Of a DNA stretch of 45,296 nucleotides, positions 32,562 through 39,734 are shown one piece after another. Positions within the stretch are counted from its first letter, which is position 1. Each line of letters begins with the position of its first letter. Location: positions 1 through 45,296 of the forward strand of contig JAZQFN010000025.1 of the NCBI GenBank assembly GCA_045539515.1, written 5' to 3'. The DNA is from RGIG8748 sp045539515 (GTDB lineage Bacteria > Bacillota > Clostridia > UMGS1810). A program made the position numbers and the translations under genes. The notes under the pieces are model-generated. The model saw only the letters and a list, made by a program, of their open reading frames with translations. It did no database searches and was not told where the DNA came from.

Positions 32562-33752
32562 TTATTTAAGTTCTTCCTTAAGAAGGTCACCCAGAATTTT
32601 AATTCCCTTTTCTATATCCTCATTGGATGCTGTGGAATAGTTAAGTCTGAAAGAATTGCATGGCGCTTCCAGGTCTACCATACAGGTACTTCCGGGAACA
32701 AAGGCAACCTTTCTTTCCACTGCCTTTTCAAATATGGGCTTAGCATCCACGCCTTCGGGCAAGGTACACCAAAGGAATATACCGCCATCGGGCTTTGTAT
32801 ATTTAACACATTCAGGGAAATACTTCTCTATGCTTTTTAACATAATATCGCATTTTTCTCCGTGAAGCTCGCAGCTCTTTGCAATGTGTGCATCAAAATC
32901 ATTCTGTGTGATAAATTCCGTAACAAGCATCTGCATCATAAGGGTTGTGTGAACATCGTTAACCTGCTTAACAACGATGATTCTGTCCATTATATCCTTG
33001 TGGCAGCACACAAAACCAACTCTTATGCCCGGAGAAAGGGTCTTGGAGAAGGAACCTACATATATTACTCTGCCGTTTTCGTCCATTGATTTAATGGTGT
33101 CTACAGCTTCTCCGCGGAAGCGGATTTCACCGTAAGGATTATCCTCTATGATATAGCAATCATATTTTTCGGCAAGCTCCAGGAGCTTCTTTCTTTTTTC
33201 CAAAGACTGGGTTACACCCATAGGATTCTGGAAAGTAGGGATTGTGTATATAAGCTTGATATTCTCTTTCTTTAAGATTTCTTCAACCTTTTCTACATCT
33301 ATACCGTCATCTGCCATAGGAACACCAAAAAGCTGTGCGTTATATGAGCGGAAAGCATTTAAAGCGCCTATAAAGCTTGGTTCTTCCACTATGATGCCCT
33401 CACCGTCGTTAACCAAAGACTTGCAAGTAAGATCTATTGCCTGCTGTGCTCCGGTGGTGATTACAACCTGGTCGAAATCGTGAGGTATATTATCTCGGTT
33501 TAATCTTTCAGTTACAATTTTTATAAGAGGCGCATATCCCTCTGTAACACCGTACACAAGAGCCCCCTTGCCTTTCTGAGACATTATTTCGGCAAGAAGT
33601 CTTCCCATTTCCTCGGTGGGGAACATTTCCGGAGACGGAATACCGCCGGCAAAACTTATTACATCAGCTGCACCAAGCATTTTGAAAATTTCTCTTATGG
33701 CAGACGCCTTAAGACTTGTAACTCTTGATGCAAGTGAGCTCTGAATATCCAT
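32562..33752 (-). CDS. PLP-dependent aminotransferase, class I/II (2-aminoadipate / aromatic type)
   Basis: Fold-type I aminotransferase of 396 residues, resembling the ARO8/LysN-type group related to the catalytic domain of MocR regulators, but without a DNA-binding domain. Motifs: ISFAGGIPSPEMFP, TTGAQQAIDL, YTIPTFQNPMG, IEDNPYGEIRF and the Schiff-base Lys in GSFSKTLSPGIRVGF, then a C-terminal FRLNYS (substrate carboxylate Arg). AAAGGA lies nine bases before the ATG. First gene of the operon that continues into trpS; the exact amino acid cannot be read off. Confidence 0.9.
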   Translation of the reverse strand: MDIQSSLASRVTSLKASAIREIFKMLGAADVISFAGGIPSPEMFPTEEMGRLLAEIMSQKGKGALVYGVTEGYAPLIKIVTERLNRDNIPHDFDQVVITTGAQQAIDLTCKSLVNDGEGIIVEEPSFIGALNAFRSYNAQLFGVPMADDGIDVEKVEEILKKENIKLIYTIPTFQNPMGVTQSLEKRKKLLELAEKYDCYIIEDNPYGEIRFRGEAVDTIKSMDENGRVIYVGSFSKTLSPGIRVGFVCCHKDIMDRIIVVKQVNDVHTTLMMQMLVTEFITQNDFDAHIAKSCELHGEKCDIMLKSIEKYFPECVKYTKPDGGIFLWCTLPEGVDAKPIFEKAVERKVAFVPGSTCMVDLEAPCNSFRLNYSTASNEDIEKGIKILGDLLKEELK

Positions 33753-33795
33753 TTAATCATATCCTTTCAAAAACGTGTATAACAATTCAATGTAA

Positions 33796-33824
33796 ATTAT
33801 ACTACAAATGCATCTTTGTGTCAA
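33796..33824 (-). promoter_or_regulatory. Consensus promoter of the aminotransferase-trpS operon
   Basis: Minus strand: perfect -35 TTGACA (33819-33824), 17-base spacer, perfect -10 TATAAT (33796-33801), about 45 bases before the ATG. The best promoter in the window. Confidence 0.88.
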
Positions 33825-33887
33825 TAAATCCCGTGTTATGAATACAAATTTTGTGTGAATATTTTCATTGAAATTTGCCCGAAAATG

Positions 33888-33916
33888 TTGAAAAGTTGTA
33901 AAAAATATGTTAATAT
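33888..33916 (+). promoter_or_regulatory. Promoter of the PRPP synthetase gene
   Basis: Plus strand: TTGAAA (33888-33893), 17-base spacer, TAATAT (33911-33916), 45 bases before the GTG start. Confidence 0.6.
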
Positions 33917-33961
33917 ATTTTTAGATATGTTCAACTTACAATTACATAGGAGGAAATGATT

Positions 33962-35122
33962 GTGTCAACTGAAAGAAAACCGATTTACGGTAAGCTTACC
34001 GTCATTTGTATGAAAGGTTGCGAAGAACTCGCAGACAAAATCGATTTTTACTTAAAAAGATTCCGCAGTGAATTCGAAGAAGAAGAAACTTATATAGCCA
34101 AGATTAAGTGCCCCAGATTTGGTTCCGGTGAAGCAAAATGTGTTCTTAATGAATCCGTAAGAGGTAATGACGTATACATTATCTGTGACGTATTCAACCA
34201 CGGTGTTACCTATAAAATGTACGGTGTGGAAAATCACATGAGCCCGGATGACCACTATCAGGACTTAAAGAGAATTATCGCCGCCATAAGCGGTAAGGCA
34301 AGAAGAATCACCGTTGTTATGCCTATGCTCTACGAAGGAAGACAGCACAGAAGAACTGCCAGAGAATCCCTGGACTGTGCATTAGCTCTTCAGGAGCTTG
34401 TAAAGATGGGCGTTTCCAACATCATTACATTTGACGCTCACGATGCAAGAGTTCAAAATGCAATTCCCATTTCCGGTTTTGACGATGTACAGACAACATA
34501 CCAGATGGTAAAAGCTCTTACAAGAGCTGTTCCCGATGTTAAATACGACAAGGACTCCACCATTGTTATTTCCCCCGACGAAGGCGGTATGCACAGATGT
34601 ATGTACTACTCCTCCGTACTCGGACTTGACCTTGGTATGTACTACAAGAGAAGAAACTACTCTGTAATAGTAAACGGCAAAAACCCCATTGAAGCTCATG
34701 AGTATCTCGGAAGAAGCGTTGAAGGCAAAGACGTTATGATTGTAGACGATATGATTTCCTCCGGTGAATCCGTGCTTGATATAGGCAGAAAGCTCAAAGC
34801 ACAGGGTGCAAGAAGAATATTTATATTTACTGCATTCGGTCTTTTCTGCAATGGTCTTGAAGCCTTTGATGAAGCTTACAAAAAGGGCGAAATTACAAAG
34901 GTATTTACTACAAACCTTGTTTACCGTATGCCCGAACTCAAAACCAAAGAATGGTACTGCGAAGTTGACATGTCCAAATACATTTCCATCCTTATTGATA
35001 CACTTAACCACGACGAAACCATAAGCCAGCTTCTTGCTCCTGTTACAAGAATCAAGGCTCTTATGGAAAAGCATAAAGCGGAGCTGGATAATCAGGTATC
35101 TATGTTTGAAGAAGAAAAATAA
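33962..35122 (+). CDS. prs: Ribose-phosphate pyrophosphokinase (PRPP synthetase), long variant
   Basis: Makes PRPP from ribose 5-phosphate and ATP, the substrate of HisG and of nucleotide and tryptophan synthesis. Landmarks: ESVRGNDVYII, MPMLYEGRQHRRTARESL (ATP-binding Arg region), FDAHDARVQNAIP, YYKRRNYS (catalytic Lys/Arg loop), and the PRPP loop VMIVDDMISSGESV. With 386 residues it is clearly longer than classical Prs (about 315), the extra length lying between motifs and at the C-terminus. The start is GTG 33962, eight bases after AGGAGG; an ATG at 33956 is only two bases from the site. It may replace or supplement a classical Prs elsewhere. Confidence 0.86.
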   Translation: MSTERKPIYGKLTVICMKGCEELADKIDFYLKRFRSEFEEEETYIAKIKCPRFGSGEAKCVLNESVRGNDVYIICDVFNHGVTYKMYGVENHMSPDDHYQDLKRIIAAISGKARRITVVMPMLYEGRQHRRTARESLDCALALQELVKMGVSNIITFDAHDARVQNAIPISGFDDVQTTYQMVKALTRAVPDVKYDKDSTIVISPDEGGMHRCMYYSSVLGLDLGMYYKRRNYSVIVNGKNPIEAHEYLGRSVEGKDVMIVDDMISSGESVLDIGRKLKAQGARRIFIFTAFGLFCNGLEAFDEAYKKGEITKVFTTNLVYRMPELKTKEWYCEVDMSKYISILIDTLNHDETISQLLAPVTRIKALMEKHKAELDNQVSMFEEEK

Positions 35123-35255
35123 ACTTCAAAAATGATACGCACCGCAAAGTGAATTAAATTACCAAAAGCCCATTATCGTTTTGATGATGGGCTTGCTTTT
35201 TATTCTGCGGTGGCTTTTGGCGAAACCAAAAGCTTTCTATCTGTTCACTTTGCTT
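35122..35255 (+). repeat. Intergenic repeat, copy 1 (with longer tail)
   Basis: Begins on the last base of the prs stop codon. It matches 35395-35529 with few changes. It contains the head CGCACCGCAAAGTGAAT, a terminator-like hairpin (35166-35194, AAGCCCAT / ATGGGCTT) followed by a T run, and a tail with TTTTGGCGAAACCAAAAGC. Copy 1 continues to about 35330 with the module shared, inverted, with 29291-29368. The hairpin is the probable prs terminator. Confidence 0.85.
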
Positions 35256-35334
35256 GCTTCGTCACCGCTCATTGCCGTACCTTTGTACTGTCTGCTTCGC
35301 GCTTCCTCTCCTGCGTCCATTTTTGCGCGTTTAT

Positions 35335-35365
35335 GTCATTTTGCGAATTTCATTCGCAAAATGAC
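35335..35365. terminator. Perfect hairpin between the two repeat copies
   Basis: Thirteen-base-pair perfect stem (GTCATTTTGCGAA / TTCGCAAAATGAC, five-base loop). It lacks a clear U-run, so its role as a terminator is uncertain. Confidence 0.5.
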
Positions 35366-35394
35366 AACTCTCACTTGATATGACTGTATAATTG

Positions 35395-35529
35395 AACTTC
35401 AAAAATGATACGCACCGCAAGGTGAATTAAATTATTAAAAGCCCATTATCGTTTTGATGATGGGCTTTGCTTTTTATTCTGCGGTGGCTTTTGGCGAAAC
35501 CAAAAGCTTTCTTTCTGTTCACTTTGCTT
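35395..35529 (+). repeat. Intergenic repeat, copy 2 (tail truncated)
   Basis: Direct repeat of copy 1, 273 bases downstream, including the same hairpin (35439-35467). The match stops after TTCACTTTGCTT, before the GCTTCGTCACCGC module. Bases 35123-35604 contain no gene; they consist of these two copies, the hairpin at 35335, and a hairpin (35551-35575, GCCACAG / CTGTGAC) that probably terminates the minus-strand membrane-protein gene. Confidence 0.85.
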
Positions 35530-35604
35530 AAAATTATACAGACAAAAGCAAAGCCACAGCTTTTGACTGTGACTTTTATGTTTATTGGTAATTTTGATAT
35601 TGTT

Positions 35605-36144
35605 TTACTCAGTTATCTGGTTCTTTTCGTTCTTTTTTGCAATTATCATCCATACTGCAGCTATCAAATATAAAACGATTGCCACATACAAAATATAATG
35701 TCCGATACCCCAATCGTAGTTCAAACCGGAAATAACTCCCCTGTCTTGATAATCCCAATTGTGTATATAATAGAACACCAATGTCAATAATCCAAATACA
35801 ATGCCCGGAATTGGTTTCTTTAAGATGGCAAAAAGCAAGGACATCAGGGCAAATAGAGCTATAATTGCAAACAATGCTACATAGACAAAGCTGGTGCTAC
35901 CCATTATTTGTTCTCCATATGAAAGGTATGTTTTAGCATAATCAAACATTGATATATCCATCAAATCTTCCGCTGTCATACCAAGTTCTATCTCATCCTG
36001 ACTGTACTCAGCCGCTCTTTCTAATCTTTCCCTATGATCACCTACAGCTGTTGAATATGGCAAAAACATAGATACTACCATTAGTACTGCCATAATTATT
36101 GTGATAATAAACGGAATAAATGTTTTTTTAATTGAAGTATTCAT
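35605..36144 (-). CDS. Small membrane protein of unknown function
   Basis: Not recognised. The 179 residues have four predicted transmembrane helices (about 10-28, 85-110, 112-128, 147-167). A polar, acidic extracytoplasmic loop of about 50 residues lies between the first two (GDHRERLERAAEYSQDEIE...). Short basic tail (AKKNEKNQITE). It has a normal ribosome binding site. It lies next to repeat copies and is divergent from a small XRE regulator, so the pair may be a unit; its base composition is AT-rich. Confidence 0.68.
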   Translation of the reverse strand: MNTSIKKTFIPFIITIIMAVLMVVSMFLPYSTAVGDHRERLERAAEYSQDEIELGMTAEDLMDISMFDYAKTYLSYGEQIMGSTSFVYVALFAIIALFALMSLLFAILKKPIPGIVFGLLTLVFYYIHNWDYQDRGVISGLNYDWGIGHYILYVAIVLYLIAAVWMIIAKKNEKNQITE

Positions 36145-36345
36145 TTTTTATCCTTCCTTTTTGTTTATATAATTACCAATAAATTTTAAGCTGTATATTT
36201 AGATGCTTTTTCTATTTTGATTTGTTACCACGATAAATTCTTCCGTGTCACGGTAGTTTTACTTAATTATACAAAATATATTTTTATTTGTCAATAGTAT
36301 ATAATGATTTATAAGAAATAACTATATGTGTTTTGGAGAAATGTC

Positions 36346-36594
36346 ATGGATTGTTATAATGAAAAAGAATATCAAATGTTCATAATTAAAATTGGTTTAA
36401 AAGTTGGATATTACCGCAGACTGGCAAATATGACGCAGGAACAGTTAAGTGAATACAGCGGAATGTCTTTAAATTTCATATCACAGCTTGAAGGTCCCAG
36501 TGCACCATATGTACCATCTTTGAAATCTCTATACAAAATAAGCAGAGTCCTTGGGGTATCTGTAGCAAAACTTACTGATGTAGAAAATGATTAA
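36346..36594 (+). CDS. Small XRE-family transcriptional regulator
   Basis: Cro/C1-type helix-turn-helix protein of 82 residues (GLKVGYYRRLANMTQEQLSEYSGMSLNFISQLEGPS, then PSLKSLYKISRVLGVSVAKLTDVE). It is little more than the DNA-binding domain. The start at 36346 is chosen because TGGAGA lies seven bases upstream; the frame is open back to a GTG at 36328. It is divergent from the small membrane protein gene, with about 200 AT-rich bases between them. Confidence 0.85.
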   Translation: MDCYNEKEYQMFIIKIGLKVGYYRRLANMTQEQLSEYSGMSLNFISQLEGPSAPYVPSLKSLYKISRVLGVSVAKLTDVEND

Positions 36595-36668
36595 TAAGCA
36601 ACCTAAAACTTAAAAATTCACCTTGAAGCAATTATGCTTATATCTAAATTATCTGTCATATATAAAAG

Positions 36669-36707
36669 GGGATGTAAATTAATTTTACAAGAATTAATTT
36701 ACATCCC
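36669..36707. terminator. Bidirectional terminator hairpin
   Basis: Perfect 16-bp stem (arms 36669-36684 and 36692-36707; outer GGGATGT / ACATCCC, seven-base loop TTACAAG) between the convergent XRE regulator and rhaA genes. Related to the hairpin at 17456-17493. Confidence 0.75.
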
Positions 36708-36719
36708 TTAATTTATTAA

Positions 36720-37949
36720 TTATCTCTTTAAAAGAACTTCTTCTTCATACTTTTTAACTTCTGTAATGTAGTCTGCATCTACACCTTCACGGCTTAAGTA
36801 CTCTGCCCATACATCACCCAAGGGAGCAGTCTTTAAGTCTTCCTGAAGAACCATAAGAGAAGTCATGTCATTTGCTTCCTGAAGAGCCTTCAGTTTGTCA
36901 TTGGGCTGAAGGAGAGCAAAGAGAAGTGCCTTATGCACATTGCGGATACCTGTAACCCATGCGGAAATACGGTTGATGGATGCATCAAAATAGTCTGTTG
37001 CAATAAATACTCTGTCGAGGGCATCGTTTCTTACGATTTCCTTTGCAATTTCCTTTGTTTCATCATCAAAAAGGACTACGTGGTCGGAATCCCATCTCAT
37101 AGGTCTTGTAACATGAAGGGCAATCTTCTCATTGAAAAGAAGAAGAGAAGAAATTTTGTCGGAAACCATTTCTGTGGGATGATAGTGACCATTGTCCATA
37201 AGAGGTGTAATACCTTTATAGTCTGCATAGCTTAATGCAAATTCTGCAGAGCCTACGGTGTAAGCTTCAAGGCCTATACCAAACACCTTGGATTCAAGTG
37301 TTACATAAACCTTGGTTTTGTCGTAGGGAACAGAAAGAATTTCATCAAGGGAAGCCTTAAAACGTGCTCTGGGAGCAAGACGATCCGCAGGAATATCCTT
37401 ATAACCGTCGGGAATCCATATATTCATTACACAGGGAACGCCTGTTTCGTTTGCAAAATATTCAGAAAGCTTAACACAGCATTTTCCGTGGTTAATCCAG
37501 TAGTTACGGACTTCATCATCAGGAGAAGAAAGTGTAAGGTCATTTTTTACCATGGGGTGAGAGAAAAATGTGGGGTTAAAGTCAATACCCATTCCTCTTT
37601 CCTTTGCAAAATCCACCCAAGGCTTAAAGTGTTCTTCTTTAAGGTTGGATCTGTCTATATTTTCACCAATGGCATAGCATGCGTGAATATTGAGCTTCTT
37701 TTTACCGGGCATAAGTGAGCAAGCCTTGTCAAAGTCCTGCATAAGCTGCTCCGGAGTTGTAGCCTTGCCGGGGTAGTTGCCTGTGGTCTGAATACCTCCG
37801 GAGAGAGCTTCGCCGGAGTCAAAACCTACAACGTCATCACCCTGCCAGCAATGAATTGATACGGTAACATCCTTTAATGTGTTAAGAGCTTTTTCTGTGT
37901 CTACACCAAGTGCTGCATATATTTCTTTTGCCTGCTGATATCTTGACAT
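36720..37949 (-). CDS. rhaA: L-rhamnose isomerase
   Basis: Interconverts L-rhamnose and L-rhamnulose, the entry step of rhamnose catabolism. The 409 residues cover the full family length (about 418). Recognisable segments: VSIHCWQGDDVVGFD, GGIQTTGNYPGK, the FNPTFFSHPM region, GVPCVMNIWIPDGYKD, VTLESKVFGIG, MDNGHYHPTE and HVTRPMRWDSDHVV with the metal-binding His/Asp/Glu residues. No rhaB or rhaD lies in the window, so the rest of the pathway is elsewhere. It is downstream of an AraC regulator, its likely activator, and has its own promoter. Confidence 0.96.
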   Translation of the reverse strand: MSRYQQAKEIYAALGVDTEKALNTLKDVTVSIHCWQGDDVVGFDSGEALSGGIQTTGNYPGKATTPEQLMQDFDKACSLMPGKKKLNIHACYAIGENIDRSNLKEEHFKPWVDFAKERGMGIDFNPTFFSHPMVKNDLTLSSPDDEVRNYWINHGKCCVKLSEYFANETGVPCVMNIWIPDGYKDIPADRLAPRARFKASLDEILSVPYDKTKVYVTLESKVFGIGLEAYTVGSAEFALSYADYKGITPLMDNGHYHPTEMVSDKISSLLLFNEKIALHVTRPMRWDSDHVVLFDDETKEIAKEIVRNDALDRVFIATDYFDASINRISAWVTGIRNVHKALLFALLQPNDKLKALQEANDMTSLMVLQEDLKTAPLGDVWAEYLSREGVDADYITEVKKYEEEVLLKR

Positions 37950-37980
37950 AAAACCATTCCTTTACATTTAATTTGACTTT

Positions 37981-38012
37981 ATAATATCATAGAATTACAA
38001 ACCTTTAAAGGT
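37981..38012 (-). promoter_or_regulatory. rhaA promoter with palindromic operator
   Basis: Minus strand -35 TTTAAA (38004-38009), 17-base spacer, -10 TATTAT (37981-37986). The -35 lies exactly at the centre of the perfect palindrome ACCTTTAAAGGT (38001-38012), as expected for a repressor site. AAAGGA and the rhaA ATG follow. Confidence 0.55.
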
Positions 38013-38037
38013 CTGTTTTTGTCCTAAAAAAGTGTCC

Positions 38038-38994
38038 TTAATTGCAATCACGATACTTTTTGGGAGATTGTCCGTACCTACTGAAAAACAACCTGTGGAA
38101 ATAACTTATGTTTTCATAGCCTATGGCACGGGATATATCCGACACCTTCATATTTGTATTTTTTAAGTAAAATGCCGCTTGCGAAAGTCTTTTTTCCTGA
38201 AGAATCTCCATGAAATTCTTCCCGGTTTTTCTTTTTATTTCTCTGGAGAGATAGCAAGGGTCCATATGTACAATTTGAGATATCTCGGTAAGCGAAGCAT
38301 TTGAGTAGTTTGACTCAACATAGTTTAAAACTTCAAGAGCTGTGCTTTCCTCGGGAGTATCACAAGCTATATAATCCGTAAGATTAAGAAGCTGCAAAAA
38401 CAAAAGTTCCATTGTAAGTCTGCTTATCATTCTTTTATTTGACCCTTCACCCATCAACACCATAATGAGATTCTCCACAAGGTTTTGAACAGCAGTAACT
38501 TCCGATACCTTAAAGTGAAGATATCCCGAACCGCTGTGACCGTTACACAGACAGTCGGCTATAAAGAGTTTTAGAGGAGTGTCCTCATCGCCCATTATGC
38601 CAAGACTGGAGCTGAAAAACTCCGGTAATACAATAAAGTTTACTGCAATATCTTCTTTTCCGGCTTTTTTAATTTCCTGTCGGGCACTCTGACTTAAGAA
38701 CAACAGCTCACCCTTTTTCAGGTTGATTTCTCTTCCGTTTATAATGTGAGTAGTGGTACCTTCAACCATGTAAACAACCTCTACATAGTCGTGAGTGTGC
38801 TCGGGGAAATCTGCAAATCTGGTGTGTGTTCTTAATGTAATAAGCTTTCCTTTATCCAGAAGTTTGCGGCTATTAATGATACTCTGACCCGATTCCATAT
38901 ACAAAAGACGATTTATGGTGCTGCCTTCTTTAAGCACACGGTCTTCTTCTTCTGTTATGGGCATCAGCTTTTCAAGAATACTTTTGTTTAACAT
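38038..38994 (-). CDS. AraC-family regulator upstream of rhaA
   Basis: Transcription factor of 318 residues. The N-terminal cupin domain (about 50-140) has the sugar-sensor signature TRFADFPEHTHDYVEVVYMVEG and LKKGELLFLSQSARQEI. The C-terminal domain has two helix-turn-helix motifs (LTEISQIVHMDPCYLSREIK; VSDISRAIGYENISYFHRLF) and closes with YGQSPKKYRDCN. The organisation resembles RhaS/RhaR-type activators, and the neighbour is rhaA, so a rhamnose-responsive role is likely. It is only six bases after the nuclease gene, hence inside the polC transcript. Confidence 0.9.
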   Translation of the reverse strand: MLNKSILEKLMPITEEEDRVLKEGSTINRLLYMESGQSIINSRKLLDKGKLITLRTHTRFADFPEHTHDYVEVVYMVEGTTTHIINGREINLKKGELLFLSQSARQEIKKAGKEDIAVNFIVLPEFFSSSLGIMGDEDTPLKLFIADCLCNGHSGSGYLHFKVSEVTAVQNLVENLIMVLMGEGSNKRMISRLTMELLFLQLLNLTDYIACDTPEESTALEVLNYVESNYSNASLTEISQIVHMDPCYLSREIKRKTGKNFMEILQEKRLSQAAFYLKNTNMKVSDISRAIGYENISYFHRLFFSRYGQSPKKYRDCN

Positions 38995-39000
38995 TGATAC

Positions 39001-39723
39001 TTATTCCTTCCTGTTTTTTCCGGTAGCATAATCTATTACAACTCCGGGTTGTACATTATAGCAATACACATTAAAGCATATTCCGTCACCATTATCCTCT
39101 ACGCTTTTAGCCTCCATAAGCACACCGGATGCAACAAGATTGTCACCCTTAAAAAGTGGTGTAACCCTATAGAGAACGTGGTTACCGGTTTCCTTTACAT
39201 AGTCTGCAATCATATTTTCGAAGGGAAGCATTCCCTCTGTATTCATATACCTTGTACCGGTGATAAGATTTTCTTTGTTGGCATTCTCTCCGGTAAGCTG
39301 ATGGCCTATAAGATGGCATCTGTTGTAAAGGCTTCTGCCGTCTACAAAGCTGTATTTTTTTTGCTCCCATCCGGTAGGATATATATGACTTATAGAGCCC
39401 CTCTCCCCTTTGGGCATAGTGTCCTTTCCAACGCAAGCATAAGCATAGGTGCACCTTCCCAAATCATCCAAATCACCGTATTCTTCATAGGATTCTGTGG
39501 TGAACTCCTCTTCTGTAAAGAATGGTTCGTTGTTATTTACCATAACATAGGGATTGGAGGAATACTCGGGTACGGAATTCAATACTTCCAAGCGGGTCGC
39601 GGCTGTTATACCACCTGCATTTCCATAATTTTTGTATAGCCGAGGTCCGATAAAATATGCTGCAATAGCTATTACAAGAAATATTAATCCATATATAAGC
39701 TTTTTCTTATTTACCCTTTTCAT
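39001..39723 (-). CDS. Membrane-anchored DNA/RNA non-specific endonuclease
   Basis: Nuclease of the beta-beta-alpha-metal (NUC1/EndA-like) type, 240 residues. An N-terminal signal anchor (about 9-25) is followed by a catalytic domain. The DRGH-like motif appears as YNRCHLIGHQLTGENANKEN, with the catalytic His and metal Asn, then LITGTRYMNTEGMLPFE. Asp of DRGH is Asn and Gly is Cys here; related Gram-positive nucleases also vary there. EndA-type enzymes degrade extracellular DNA or process incoming DNA. It follows polC by 11 bases. Confidence 0.88.
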   Translation of the reverse strand: MKRVNKKKLIYGLIFLVIAIAAYFIGPRLYKNYGNAGGITAATRLEVLNSVPEYSSNPYVMVNNNEPFFTEEEFTTESYEEYGDLDDLGRCTYAYACVGKDTMPKGERGSISHIYPTGWEQKKYSFVDGRSLYNRCHLIGHQLTGENANKENLITGTRYMNTEGMLPFENMIADYVKETGNHVLYRVTPLFKGDNLVASGVLMEAKSVEDNGDGICFNVYCYNVQPGVVIDYATGKNRKE

Positions 39724-39734
39724 GGCACATCACC

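Noticed and set aside
33753..33795. T-box for trpS upstream of the aminotransferase gene
   Set aside because: The leader between the consensus promoter and the ATG is about 40 bases and contains no T-box core.
34382..35074. Long open frame (about 230 codons) on the minus strand opposite prs
   Set aside because: It is antisense to a clear PRPP synthetase, has no ribosome binding site, and its translation is a Cys/Tyr/Asn-rich shadow without family features.
29291..35529. CRISPR array
   Set aside because: The repeats are few, over 100 bases long, unevenly spaced and in both orientations; there are no cas genes.
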